Positions 38,701-55,389 of a stretch of 64,000 nucleotides of DNA are shown in pieces. The notes below the pieces were generated by a model. The model did no database searches. It saw only the letters and a program-made list of their open reading frames with translations, and had not been told where the DNA came from. A program made the position numbers and the translations under genes. The stretch is taken from contig OY829656.1 of NCBI GenBank assembly GCA_963691815.1, positions 9,947,752-10,011,751 on the forward strand, written 5' to 3'. Within the stretch, counting starts at the first letter, position 1, and each line of letters begins with the position of its first letter. The stretch comes from Echiichthys vipera (taxonomy: Eukaryota; Chordata; Actinopteri; Perciformes; Trachinidae).

Positions 38701-41700
38701 TCTGTTGTATAATTAAGATGCTGATAAATGGGGAGTCTTTCAGCTGCAGCCACTGCGTTTCATTGGACGGCAGCACCCAGAAGGAGTGTGCTGGCACATC
38801 AATCAATGTGAACAGTTTGCAGAGGCCTGTCAAAATGTCAACCCTAACACATTTATAAATCTTCAGATGAACACGCACACACACTATCTGAATAACAACT
38901 CATCCTGTGGCCCAGGCTGCTGTCTCTACTGATTCATCATCATTAGCGCCATTTAGAACACAATGTCTCGAATAAAAGACGCATATGTCAAGGATAGGTT
39001 AGGAGAGAAAAATGTGAAAAAACAGTCATACACATTACAAAACAAATCAAAAGTACGTCCTCCTGGAGCTGGGATTAAACCACAGCCTGTCAGCCAATCA
39101 TTCACAGTAGCATGACACTCATTTGTGTTAATTAATGCATGGATTTGGCGCCACTCGGCTTACTCATTTATGTCACCCTATTATTCTGCCTTTCATATAA
39201 CACCCACCTGTTTGTCATTGCTTCAGTAATGTAATATATCCCCGTCTCTCCATCACGCTGTCTTTCTCTGCCTATCACTCAGTGTGGATTTTTTTTTTAG
39301 GAACGTCAGGCTTCACATGAGATTTTCAACAAGAAGCAGAGACAAATGGACTGTGCATGTGCATGTACAGTTGGAGCCAAACTGTCACTATGGCGTGTTA
39401 GAAGTTGGCATGGGCAGCGTGTAAAAAACATGGCCATTAGCACCTGTGGCTTTGGGCTCCGTAGCAATGCCAGATAATGGACAGGGAAACGAGGACGCAT
39501 CCCCATCATCACACCCCTTCATTCTAAAATGTAAAAAGAACCTGCAGAGCTCCATTATAAGGTAATGGAAAGAGAAAAATAGCAGAAATCACTCATCGTA
39601 ATGCATTTCTTGAGTACATTTGCATTATAAATGCAGGATATAAATGACCTTGCTTTGTAAAGACAGAAAGTGGGAGAACTTAGCAGGGAGAGACTATGAT
39701 TTAACAACAATATGAATAATTTCTTCCTGAGATGCTGCATGAAACAGGTTCAGATGTTTAAATATGAACCGCTTCGCATCAAAGACAGTGCGTTTTTGAG
39801 GAAATGCCACCTCATGTGAATGTTTGTTTGCATATGTTGTCTCCCGCAACTGTGCCCACTGATAATCTTTGTGGCTGAACAGCCCCACTGAACACAAGTG
39901 GCACGACTGTCCCGACCGATGTCCTTCACAGGGACGGAGTCACGAGCGCTGCAGCAATAACAGCGGCGCCCAGGTGACAGACTTTACTGAGAGATCATAA
40001 ACAATTTATTTAAGCTTCGATGTCAATCTCGGTGATCTTTTGGTTTACCGGTACTTATGTTACTTTCCACTTTTTCATTGTGAATTTGGAAGTCACATTA
40101 AGAGTACCTTTTTTGTTCAGAAGAAATAAACCCGAAACTATCAGGCCAAAGCTCAAAACCTCTCAGTGATACAACAGAACTCTAATTGTTAGGACATAAT
40201 GTGACTAACCATTATCTTCATTATAGTGACCTTTCTCTGTTGCAATAATAACTCTCAAGTCCAGACATGGGAAATTACCTTTAGATAACATAATATATCC
40301 GCGTGATGAAAGAATTCAACCAAAGCCTTTTTCAAATTCATTAAATGATACAAAATGTTCCACTCTCCCATCCCATTCCATTTATCTAAAAAAACAAAAG
40401 ATGCGTAATTAAAACTAAGTTTCAGTTATTATTCCTGATTGCTGGATTTACTACTCCACGTATTACTTACTACTTATGTTTGTTGTACACTGAAGTAACT
40501 TTTTTTAAAATAAGCAGTAATTGTAGTGTAAATGAAATGTTTGCTAAAGCCTCTTTATTTGGTTCAGGGAAATTTACGCTCCAGCAACTGCAGTAATTTG
40601 CATTAGACAGGGTTACGCTTGCCAAACTCATCAGGTATTCCTCATCCCTCATTTCTTTTCCCTTGTAAAAGAAAAGCATACTGTTTGAAAATGGAAACAT
40701 TGAAGCATTGTCTTAGAACAAACAACATTTGCATTACACTTTGTACTTATATTACTGTACTATAAACTTTTATCTGTCTTCTGTGGAGCACCAGCTGGAG
40801 AAAATACAGCCCCAGTTTTTTTTTACATCTTCTACAGAGAGATGTTTGGCTGACTGTGGCGCAATGTTCTCAACATGATGAATTCATAAAGTCTGTGACA
40901 TTTGATTGTGTGGTCAGTCATTGTGTACTAATGTATGTAAACCAAACGGTGGTTACTATATGTGCAGATTGCAGTTATATTATTTTAAATTAAAACTCTG
41001 ATTAATAGGGGATGGGTTGCCGATGGGTGAAATATTAAATCATTCATGAGAAAAATATTATTCTCTAAAATGTGAACATAACAGAGAGCATAACTGCTGT
41101 CTTTTGCTGAACTTTATACATTATTTTAGAAGCTAAACCCACCTCGCTGGCAGCAACAATCATTTCTGCCGATTAATGCACGTACCCCTTAAGGCTTCAA
41201 ATCGCCGCGGGGTTGACCGACATTGAGAGTGTCACTTACATCCCATTGTAGTGACGTCCTGTTGTGTTCTTAAATCCCCTAATGTAGCACAAGCAGACTG
41301 TCACTGGCAGATTGTTGTTATGACCTCGACATTTCCGACTGCACCTGAAGGCAGCTTCATTTCACAGAGAAGGAGAGAAAGAAAAGAGACGGAGGGACTG
41401 AGCGACTATGCTGTCGCAGGATTCAATCAGCTGTTACACAAACTCTCGGGCGTTCAGTGCTTGTTTTTTTTTAGTTAGTTTGTTAGTTTTTAAATACTTT
41501 CTCTTTCTCTTCTCTTGTTTAATCTGGGAAACCACCTCAAAACAGACTGTGGTATCCACCGCAGTGTGACGTCGGGTTACGTTTTCTCCAGAAGTTGAGT
41601 CTATCAGCTTTACACTGCAGCCCACTGTGGGGGGTTTCTGCGCTCAACCTGTCGGGAACTGTATCCACCTCACGGTGAAATGCTACTACTGAATCTAATA

Positions 41701-42496
41701 AAACCTTGATGATGCTCCATGTTCAAAAACTATGGACTTTAGATCATTTTAAATAGTAGCTTTGCCTTAAAAAAAAACATTTTTACCGCATGGGTGCAAT
41801 TCTCAGCAGGGATGCAAAACTTACCAGAAGGACAGACATTGAACTGTTTCTCGAGGTCATTTAACTAGTTCAAGAGAAAATGGCAATTGTTGTTAGTTGT
41901 TATGGTGACAACACACATCAGTGGCGCTGTAAAGTGTGTCACACTCACTAGTTTGAGAACTCCGGCAGGTTGAACGTCAGAGGTCGCCGGCTCGAAATAA
42001 GGAGCCTGCTAATATTAGAGGTTGAATACGGAGAATGAGCATCGTCATCTAGTGTCTCAAGATCGTAGTAGCAACAACAAAATATGATTCCAGCAGTTGG
42101 GTTGCCAGGTTTGTTGCCGAGTGTGTCAAGCGATCAGCGCCATGTTAAGTGATGAATCAAACCTTAGCCAGTCTGAGGGAAGTCTTTATTTGAGTGGTGT
42201 GGAATCGGTTAGCTAGCTCTCATCTCAAAATGATTCTTTGTTTCTGTAGCCGAACAACAGGCAACCCTGGCAACCTGTAATGCCCAACGCTATTGGCTGG
42301 TACAATGGAAACAGAACGTGACTGAAAGTCATTGTCAAACCTGTCAAAAAAATGTTTACGTATTATTTCAGCAAAGGAGGGTATATAAGAACATCATAGC
42401 CTAGCTCCTTTCAGGAATACGTAGCTTGTTTTTTTAAACAACAAAGTGCCTGCACTATTAGAATGCAGTAATCAGTCAGCGGGTACTTGTATTTAT

Positions 42497-42814
42497 CATG
42501 TGCGATATGGCCAAAATCTTCTATCCGGACATAGGTCATTTTATATCTAACGATATATATCACTATAAAGCATGTTTTCTGGTAATTCAATACATAAATA
42601 GTCTATATGAAATAATCAATCAAGTGAAACATATTGAAGTAAAAAATGTAGAAAGTATTCTCTCATTTTTTTACAACTTTAGTGCAAAATGACCATAAAG
42701 TCGTGCAAGGATCAGAACATAAATCATCGTCCAAATACAGTAGATAGAAAACTGAAACAATAGACATTTTTATATGGTTCTGACGATACACATCATCATA
42801 TTGCTCAGCCCTAA
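42497..42814. mobile_element. Short inverted-repeat DNA element (hAT-like)
   Basis: The left end GTGCGATATGGCC and the reverse complement of the right end, TTAGGGCTGAGCAATATGATG, share the pattern GNGC(R)ATATG. The interior holds many ATATC/GATAT words. I recall fish elements with ends of the type GGGCTG(C/A)GCGATATG as a frequent non-autonomous hAT-like group. The copy has no coding sequence. Confidence 0.5.
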
Positions 42815-45426
42815 CCCGATTTCTCTGTGCTCATGTAAACACCGTATTCTGAATCTGATCGGGATTGGGAAAAAACCTCATTAACAGGTTTTTCATGTCC
42901 ATGTAAACACATACCATGGATTTATGTGAAAGATTGACAGCCATAGCAACCATAACTAAGGGAAACAGGGCTTAGTGAACAGTCAATTAGAAAGCAGCAT
43001 TCATTTCTGCATTTATTGAGTAGCTGTTTGACACTATTCCTTTTCTGTGTTGTCAGGATGAGAAGGAGGCTTCTTCATATTGACAAACCACGGCATTTCA
43101 CATTCATTAACAACTTCTCTTGCAATCGTGTTTTTTTTTTTAATCTATCCCTATAAATAAAAGAATCTGACACATCTTTAAAGGCCCTCTATGAATCATA
43201 CCTCTCTTAATTTAAATGAGTCTCTATCCCTCTTGGCAACCAAGCTACCACGTCTCGTGTTGCTCTATTTGAAGGGATTTTGGCTCAGGTTCAGGCTGTT
43301 TATCACATCCCCCCCAGATTAGTGTTGACCCTAATGTCTGAGTCTTGAAGAGCCCCACTTGTTTCCTCACACGTTGCCAAGGCGATACCCTGCAAGAGCA
43401 AAGGACAAGAGGGAGGGAGCCGAGCCACCGCGGCCGAGGTGCTGTGGCGAGAGGCTTCTCCTTCATAGATTTTTTTTCCCCTAAGCATTCTTCAAAAGCA
43501 GATACTGCAGGCGAGACACACACTTGGCTTAGAATTTACTACAAACACTTCAACTGCAGAAGTAAAAAATAACTCTTCGAATCGTAAAAATAAAACAGGA
43601 AAAAAAGAACTAAAGTAGAGAGAGCATGTTTCCCTCTTTCACTTGTATTAATGATGAGGTGTTTTTTGCATGAATCAATATTGTTTAATTAAACTTTATG
43701 GCGGCGAGCGAGAGATAGTCACAAACTTTAGAGGGTATGAAACCGTTTAATTGCAACGTGTTCCAGTGCTTTGAGATAATGAGTAAAAAATGATGAGAAC
43801 CTGCCTCCATTCACAGCTGTTCTTTGATATTCATGAACAACTGTCTGGGGTGGATGTTAGCGATACCTCTCACTTTCATCTTCCTCCCCTGGCTCTTCCC
43901 CAAGTGTCTCCTTGCATACAGGCTGAATGACACATCTGAGACAGGGTGCTCTGCCATAAGCATTGATTGTGCATGCCTGAAAAGGCCAAGATAATGTGTG
44001 TGCATATTTGATGAACGTACCACACACTGAAATACTTCATTGTGATTTATATCAATAGTGAAAAAGAAGAGGGAACGGCTGTTAGCTGAGAAATGAGGGT
44101 AAAAGACAGCGTGACTTGTTGAATGAGAAACCAAATCTGAGTTCTTTTTTCTTTACACATCTGATGTCTCAATTTTTCACCTCATTTGTTTCATTTTTCT
44201 GTGCTTTTTATACCGTCTTATGCTTGCTCTTAAATTCTATGACATTGTTTTTTTATCTTTTCTAGAGGCATTCCACATCTGGATGAGTATTTAATTCTCT
44301 CCCATTAATGGGCTGAGCTTTGATGTGGCACTTCGGATGCATCGGGGTTTCCTGGGAGGTCTTAACATCTGTTTACAGTTCAAACACCATCTGCAGACGA
44401 GACAAACAACACCACCTGAGCGGGAACTCTCTAACAACCTCCAATAACCTTATTTTACATCATCAGTATTTCATCATGGAGCGAGCACTGCTCCGCTGTC
44501 TCGTATTGAGTGCTGCATGATCAACGGGGACGAGATGGGAGTTGACAATCAATGATCCTCATCATTTAATTCAAGATGTCTGTAATACCTGGCAAAGAAG
44601 CCTTCCGAATAAAAGACAAAGTGAAATCCAATGTGCAATCGTTACAAGCTGAAGGAAGATCAGTGTAATTTAGAGGGAAGTCTCATCTCTGTTTATGTCT
44701 GATTCATGTATCTTGCCGTTTTTTAATAAGGTATCCCCAATGTAGTGCGTTTTATTAACATGTTGTTTATTATGTCAAAGGTGACAAGTCTAGCGTGAAA
44801 TTATCTCCAAATGCAAATGAAAGGATGTGAAAATTAAGTATTCAAAAGAACCTATGTCTGATGCATTATTTTCCGTACAGAGCCCTCTATTTACTCCAGT
44901 GGATGGTGACATTGCGCAGAGTCTGACACTTAGAAAGATGTTTGGTGATTGTGGAGAGTGTTTACACTTCCTGTTTACACTGTGCCAACCCCATCAGGCC
45001 TGTTCATTAAATCACAGCCAAAATCATGCCCTGCCCAATAAAAGGTTGTTTGACACATTCTGCTACGGCGATACTAAACTCTGTTTAATTAGCAGCTCTG
45101 ATATTCACAGCTATCCTGAATATGTGAAAACACCAGCAGGAGGCACAGAAAAGGATGTGAAAAGGATCGGCACAAACCTAAAAGTATATTTATTTTTAAC
45201 ATACAAATGTCACCTGCTGCTGCTTTAAAACACTGGAGTCTGGCTGCTGCGTAAATGAGGCATAAATGCTGCCAAAGGCTATTTCTGCATCTTCATAAAT
45301 ATCACCTTGTTCCTGTGGATTACTCTAAAAGTGTGTGGGACCGAGCTGACAGGGTGTGTGAACGATGTAGGAACAGAATTCTAATTTTACCAAAGTGCCG
45401 TACAGTATGTGATGGATGCGACTAGG

Positions 45427-46695
45427 TTAAAGGGGCACTCCAGCGATTCACTTCTATAGATTTGGGGGCTCATAGGAGACAGAAAATAGTTTCAAAAACG
45501 AATGGTCTGTTCTTTTCTTTTTGCAGAACAAGGAGCACATTTTGGAAGAGTTACATTATAAAAATATGGGCTTCTGCTGTTTTCAAGGGAAGTTCTTTTG
45601 TGCTTAGACAACGTAAGGTGACTTTTGATACAAAATCAGGGGTAAAATTGTGAATTTACCTGCAGCTCCCAAGATGCATTTCTGCCAGAAATATACAATC
45701 TGGAGCTTAAATTATTTTACTTTTACAGTCAAGATTTCAATTATTTCAACAACTATGGTGCCATGGTTTGTCAAAGAAAAAGCCTCTGCCTTGATTTTTC
45801 TCCATGGCAACAAAGGCCAAGACTCAAGGGTATATGAAATAATTCCTACTGAGGTCCATAACATAAATCTATAGCACTGATGAATCATTCCTGAGACTTC
45901 TGTGTTTCTATGTTCAGGAACATTGAGGATGCCATTAAAAGTCCCAATACACCAGAACATGTTTACATGCTTTTTCTTATACTGTCTGTCTGAGTATACC
46001 TGTATTCACCCTCTGTCTGAAACAGAGCTCCTGTCTCTTTAAGACCCCCTTTTAAACCCAGTCTGCTCTGATTGGTCACTGTCACCGGGGCTCTACATCT
46101 GTGCTCTCAGCATCTCTGCACCGTCACTGCAGCCGAGGGAAGGACTGTAACAGCACCGTAGCAGCACTTTCTATCCAACCCATTTTATTTATAAAGCACA
46201 ATTTCAAATAAACACAAAGGTTTCCAAAGTGCCATACGGAAAACCAAAAACCAAAAAACAGAATAAAAAGACAAAATACTAAAGAAAAAATAGAAAAATA
46301 AATAAAATATCTATTTAAAGTATAGCTGTGACATCACACACTGTACGTAAGTCTTCTTCAACCTGGTCCGGTGCACAGTTTGTGAATACTCCTAGACCTG
46401 CTTTTGAAAATCTCACTTTTTACAACATGGAACCTTTAAAAGGAAGATTTGAAAGGGGCCTTTGCAGTGGGGCTACGTACTTCCATAACCAGCAGCAAAA
46501 CCCACTTCACAACTGCATTAAAAACACTCTTTGTCTGAATAAAGCCCAAATATTTCGAACTCCACAGGCCCAATTTATAGTGGAGGTTTAGAAAAGCTCC
46601 TCCAAAGACATTATACAAATGTTTACGCATGCTGAGTAGTTCTTGTGATAAGTAAACTGGTCTCTTTGTGTAAAATCAGTATAGTGCCACTTTAA
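45427..46695. mobile_element. TTAA-flanked non-autonomous element (piggyBac-like)
   Basis: The left border is TTAA|AGGGGCACT (45427-45439) and the right border AGTGCCACT|TTAA (46683-46695). The reverse complement of the right inner end is AGTGGCACT, matching 8 of 9. TTAA duplication with short terminal inverted repeats is the hallmark of piggyBac-type transposition. The 1.26-kb body has no transposase; it includes a GC-rich segment at 45990-46160 with CTGTCTCTTTAAGACCCCC, and an A-rich repeat at 46165-46320. It may be a composite of several insertions. The borders are seen directly; the superfamily is inference. Confidence 0.5.
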
Positions 46696-48311
46696 CCACA
46701 AAAAGTATTTCTCATTCAGACTGTGACGGGGTTAGTTGTGGTCAGGTAACATGGCGTGTTTATTGAATGGTAATGTGTGGTAATCTTATGGTAATTGGGA
46801 CTAATGCCATCTTAAAACTGAAAATCCTTATCGGATGAATGAGCCCGTGGATTTGGTGGGACTTTCGAATACAGATGCACGCTCTCTCTTCAGTCTGCCA
46901 CATCTATGCATATACTGAACTGTTTCCACATCTGTCTCCTGGACAGATGTGTGCCTGCGGACATAACAAAGCAAATCCAATGGGCATTTCACAGGGGAAA
47001 ATATGGAGCGCTGCCCAAACTCTGCACAAAGCACTTTCAGCATGATCAATATGTGCATATCTAAAAAGTGGGTGAACGGGGGAAAAAAGTGAACAAAGGA
47101 CCATAATGTATTCCCCGAGATTACAACAGGCAAATATTAATAGAGTGAGTAACGCTGCATGACTACCAATGTTTTCAACTAATTTTCTTTGGAGGTTGTG
47201 AGACAGCCTTTTAATTTGAGAGGGAGACCTCTGATTGATAGCGAATCATGAAAATTCATTACTGTACATGCAAACGCTTATCTATAATGTTTTATGACTC
47301 CAAATAATACATATATTACCCTCATGTGATATTCTGAATGCGATTATAATTAACTTTAGATGGTAGTTATATGCTGATGGTGTTTGTGGAAATTATGTTT
47401 ATGATCTTCTTGATATATTATTTGTCTCTTTTGAGGATTAACCTTGTTTTTGTGAATGCGTCTGCACAATCTGTTATTTCTAATTCTCTCGTGTTCATCA
47501 TTTAATGTGTAAATGCTCAGCTTCAACAAACACCATGAAAATCAAAATATCTTGCCTGCTTTACTCAAAAATCATGAGCAGTAGTGTCATCTAATGAGCT
47601 GCTCATACGGATCAAGCATCTTATGTGGAGCTTACTGTCTAGCTTGTCTCTCTCACAGAATTTTCTCTCCATGCAGATTGCTTGCTCTTGTTTATAGCAG
47701 ACATCATGCGCCACTTTAAGATTCCAAGTCAGAGATACATATCGCAAGTCATCATTCTTTTTGCTGAAGGAAGCAATGTTGCTGACATTGCCATGTTGCA
47801 TTAGAGTCACACCAAGAAAACAAGGGGGCATAATGTAGGACATGCTGTCTGGAATCATCTGAAACAACTTCACATAATCGACTCTGAACCATAGAATTCT
47901 TTCTTCTCAGACGGGCCAAAGCTCTCAAACCAACAGGATCATAAACCAACAACCCCTAGCAGTGAAAAATATAAGCAGACCTTAAATCTCTGTACCTGAC
48001 AGTAGCGACGGATTTGGAACACAGCCTCCCTCAGATACACTGAGTAATTATAAGAAATTAAGACTGAAATTGCCACACAAGCAGATGTTTTACACAAAGG
48101 CAATTACTGTTTAAACACATGGCTTGGCTTCACTAAAACAGATCTCATTACTTTGAAAATGTGATATGGCCAGAGAGTGCAAACACTGCAGTGCAGCATG
48201 CTGCATGCTTTGCGTCAGCAAAATGAGCATCATGCTACCTTGCCCTCATAACTCCTGTTTAGGTGCCCTTGAGCAAAAACGTTTGACACTAGTCAGCTCT
48301 GAGTGTAGCTA

Positions 48312-50637
<2,326 letters not shown>

Positions 50638-53600
50638 TCAGTATTTTGTCACATTTTATCCCAGGTGTGGGGTTTGTTTCATTTAGCCTCAGAACAGTGC
50701 AAGAAATGCAAGCGGCTTCAGAGCACTGCTCCATCATTTTAAGCAAACACCCCGCTGAGTGTGATGCAAGTCTGTTGAATCAGTGAATTGGATCATCAGG
50801 AGAGGGAGTATTCATAGGGCTGTGTTAGAAAATCAATACTGCTTCGTACTGTAACACTTCCCTGCATCAATCACTCTCAGCAGTGACAGAGTAAAAGGAA
50901 AATGGCCAAAGGAGGACCTGAATCTAACACTCTGAAACTCCTGCTCCTCTTATGGAACAAAGAATAGGGATCAATGTCTGCTTTTTTTTAATGAATCACA
51001 GTCAACTGTACAAAAGCAGAAAAATTGATTTGAAAATAGAACATAATTCCAGTCTGGAAATATGAATCAACTAAAGCTGACAGAAGTGGCCATATCAATT
51101 TCAAAATACAGCCATATCTTTTGCAAAGTGTCTCATGTGCATCGAAACTTTCTCTAAAAAAGCCCACTTTATATCCCTGGATTGCTTTAATCAAAAGTAA
51201 AAGCACATCACTTTCTTTAGTTTTCAGCACTATGAGGAGTCAATATACAACCGATCAAGGCGAAATTCGTGCAGAGACTGCACATTTTGGAAAAGCTGCA
51301 GTCAATGTGTTTGTTTTCGTCTCTTGCTTAACTTGATTTACTGCAGCATCTTGAAATTCAAATGCCTGCTATGATGCTTTGCTGCGCTCAGTGGCCTACT
51401 TCCATTCATTTCCTCCTCACCAAATGTTCGGTCGCATTGCTGAGCTCCGTTTGCAGTGGTGTTGACATTTACGGCTTATTTTGAAAGGGGAGATAACTCC
51501 ATATTGACTGACTATACAATTAAATGTAAAGTCCTGTCTGTGCTTGTTTAGTTCACCATATTGATTAACTCAAAGAACACAGCTAATTTCCAACAGAGCG
51601 ATTAAGAGCCCTAAACAGGAGCTGAAGAGCAACTAAGCATTGTACAATCTGTAGGCAAATACACCCTTGTGGTAATACATGAGGAAAAATAATCTTGGGA
51701 CAGCCAGTTGCATTAATTTATCCCAGAGAAAAGCCAAAGTCTCTCTATATGTTTTAAGACATGCATTTTGATATTTATGAATTCTGATCCAGTCTGATGG
51801 GAAAAAGGGCTGAAATTGACTGCCGGCACACCAGTGGTATTTGTGCCATGTTTTATCTGAATTGCTATGTTTGAGGCAGAATCCTTGGAGCTGCTGTGGA
51901 ACGGAGAGGAAGCTTAACGAGGTGCATACCGATAACACTGTTGCAGCTGAGAGAGAGAGAGAGATGAGCCCAGGCCTCATTAGTAAAAGGACTTCATTTG
52001 GCTTTTCTGGGCCTCACCTCTCCACCTTAACAGCTGTTACAAGCTGTCACACTGCAGCTGCTGCTGCTGCTGTGCTCTCCGTCAGGACTGAGCACTAGGT
52101 AGACCTCAGGCTTGTTGTCAACTGAGCACTAGTCTGGCTTACCGGATGAACAGTATTGGGATAAAGCCTGACATCCATCACATATCTCAAACGTCGGATG
52201 CTAGTCGTTCTTCTCCCCTTCTGCTCTTCTCTCAGCTATCGGGCTTAACGCCACCCTACACCATTGTGAGTGCATTTTTCCCCCTTATCCAAGAATGATA
52301 AACCAGTGTAGCCAAAGTACTGGTCTGGCTTTGCAAAGACAAACTGGGCACAAACTAGCTAGTGCATCACAGTATCTTATTCCTAGGCTGTCGTCAGATG
52401 TAGTTTTATCACTGTTAGATCCCATAAAAAACACCAAAGCCAGCCATAAATTGATCTTGTTGTTATATTCAAAGCCTAATTTAGCTAACTCCTCTGTGCC
52501 ATAGAGCTCCACTGAAGTTCAAAAACACATCAATGAGCCACACTATTTATGCATGTTATTCCACTTGCCATAGGCTTTATTCAGTAGTGTAGTCTATTCT
52601 CAGTACTTTATGTAAAAGCTGGTGGTGGCTGTGCAACTTTGCCAGTTCATGACTATTTTTTTTAGCTCAGCACAAATGTATCACATTCAATTGTATCAAA
52701 ATATCCCTTGTCTGAACATTAAACATCTATATTAAAATTGTACTATGAGAGTTGTGACTATAGACTTAGAAATGGACGTAGCATCTCCGCCGAGATGCGT
52801 TCTCTCAACTTGATCCGATCGTCCTCGTCTAGTCACCATCTTTCAGTCAGACTTTGCCCCCTTCTCATTTCCTCTTACCAAAAAAGGACATTGATGTGAC
52901 GTTAGGGGGGAGGGAGATACATCCATCTGAGGCTAGCTCTCAATTAAAAGGCTGCGCCCCTAAATATTCAAAAAGTTTAACCTCCAATAAAATAAAAACT
53001 AGCCTGCTGCAAAAAATCCCCCCTCCACGGTGTTGTCATGGAGATATGACCTAAACATACATTTTTGTACTAGGCCTTAAACAGGTTTAATTATGGTATA
53101 AAAAGCACCTGTTTTACATGGGGGTTAATAAGAAATTGCTCTCTTAAGAAACCTGTCCACCCGGTGAACTGCAATTTTTGGCACTTATTGGATCAACCAG
53201 GAAGTCGCTGTGGTGGGGCTTGGTTGTAATGCATTCAACTTAACTAGGTTAAACATACAGCAGGATTCTGTTCCTATCAAGACAAGTATCAGCTGTAATT
53301 TGCTAACTAGCCAGTGGCAGTGGTGTTGGATGAGCTACATTAAATAGCCACTCACTTCGGCATCAAATGTCTATTAATCCATGGCTGACAATTCTCCCCC
53401 ACAAATGCACTGTTTCATTCTGTTTGAGTAGCTTTTGCTTAATACTACTGTGTCCCACTGTTTTAAGAACATTCAGAGCCTTCTTGGAAAATATAAATGA
53501 CTATATTTGTGAGTATTTAAATCACACATATCTTAACATCTTCAACAGTAATTAACAGGCTCTGGGCTAAGTGCCACACAGCATAGAGAAATTGAAAAGA

Positions 53601-54865
53601 ACTGAGAAGCAGCCCTGCACATTGCTGGTTTTGGTTTTTCAGTGGCATGTGTTGACAGTGAGATAAATAAAGAAAAATCTTATTTCGATTATCTGGATCT
53701 GCAAATTAAAATGTGTGCTACATTCAGCCGAATGTGATCTTTAATACAAAGCTCATCTAATCTAAATGTCTAGTGAATTATGCACATAATGTGTACAGGC
53801 TAGATTGTCTAACAAATAAATCATTTTTACTAAAGCACCTATACTGTCAAGAATATATAGGATGCCTTTGTCGATACTTTTTCTTACCATTCCTGAGGTT
53901 CAAGTGATGGTAAACTTTCTAGTGTTGCATATAAGCCATTTGATGAAAGGTCATGGATTTGTCTTTGCCCTACAGCCCTGCAGAAACTTTCTTTTTTTTT
54001 TTTGCTTCAATGCTTTATCTTCAATGCTTGCAAAGCCTTTCTAGCTGGAAAGCAAAAACACAACTATGAACATAAAGATGCAATGCAGTCTCTGCTGCAG
54101 CAAAGGGTAGACGCTTGGGTTATGGACTATTACACAGACAAATTGTGAGTATTAATTGAGTGTAATGAGCACATAATATGTGGTCAACTGCAACCGTGGT
54201 TATGTGAAGTCTAATTTAGGATCAGAACCTGATGTTGAAACTCTCTGTTTTAACTTACAACAGACTTGGAAACTCTGCTGCACAGGTGTGACATGAAACA
54301 GTCCATGCTCTGGAACGCCTGGTTGCATCTGCAGCATACAAGAGTTTATGTAAGCCCACATCACTGAGTTCATTCACACTTCTGACATATTTGAACACCC
54401 ACTTCAGAGCAAAAAAAATCAGCGCTGCAAATGGAAAAAAAACACTCTCCAATTAACACTTGTCAGCTTCAAATAATTATCTCTGGAAAACAAACACTTA
54501 TTAACGCTGGAAAAATTAGCGGCATATTTTCGTCTTGAAGAACAGTCACCCTTTTGACCGCACAGAGCTGAGTGGATGTGGTTTCACTGTTTCTACATCT
54601 GTGCAAATATTGAAGTGGTCCAAGCTATTACAAAGTGATATGGAGTGCTAAAATAACCTTATATCAAAAAAGAAATACTGTGTATACACTAATGTATATA
54701 TTGTTTATATAACAACAATTAAAACTGTGGTTAAAAATGCACTATAATAACAATAATAGACCTCCTCTTAGCTCTGCTGTTGTTTTAACCTAATGTTGTT
54801 TCTTCAACTGATTTCTGATTAATGATGCAAGCACAAGCTGTGAGACGTGAAGTATCCTCATCAAC

Positions 54866-55230
54866 GGATTTGTATGATATCTTAAGAAATATGACGTTCT
54901 ATTTAATGCAGTAAAACAGGTTTGTGTGATATCTGATGAACTATGATGGAAACAGGTTCATGTGGTATCTAACGATATATGACTTTCAATTTAACACCAT
55001 AAAACAACCACCGGTGACCATAAAGCTTCAGTTTAGACAACAAGAGGTAACGGTTGAGATTAGAAAAAAGGTTGTGGTTTGGCTCGGTACTTCTGGGATG
55101 CAAACACTGGTCCCCCCGGTAAAAGTCCTGTGTTTTGGAACCAAAGCACCATCCCGGCCCTCCTCCCTACACAGATTTCAGCACTTTTACACCACGTCAC
55201 CTGATTCCTTCTTTGCTCTGGATGTAATTT
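54866..55230. repeat. Dispersed fish repeat with internal 53-bp duplications
   Basis: Unit 1 (54866-54918), a shortened unit 2 (54919-54954) and unit 3 (54955-55006) share the frame GGTTTGTRTGATATCTRA...TAAAACA. The right part (55010-55230) carries words such as GGTTGTGGTTTGG, AAAAGTCCTGTGTTTTGG and CACTTTTACACCACGTCA that I recall from a high-copy fish repeat. Class unknown. Confidence 0.55.
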
Positions 55231-55324
55231 CTACAGTAATAAATGTGTTGATTACATACGGATTACAGTGTATCAACTTTTCATAGTTATATGTACAGTA
55301 AAGGGATACAACCTGAGAGACAGA

Positions 55325-55340
55325 GTGTGTGTGTGTGTGT

Positions 55341-55387
<47 letters not shown>
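55325..55387. repeat. (GT)n microsatellite
   Basis: About 31 GT units with one TA interruption at about 55344. Confidence 0.95.

Positions 55388-55389
<2 letters not shown>

Noticed and set aside
43375..43395. RFX X-box resembling GTTGCCAAGGCGATAC
   Set aside because: The second half-site departs from the consensus and no ciliary gene start is adjacent.
44827..45228. 133-codon plus-strand frame as a nested gene in vwc2 intron 3
   Set aside because: It starts at GTG, has no domain or splice signals, and its composition does not differ from the intron.
47565..47952. Two overlapping minus-strand frames in vwc2 intron 3
   Set aside because: Different frames, no acceptor or donor in phase, no recognised family.
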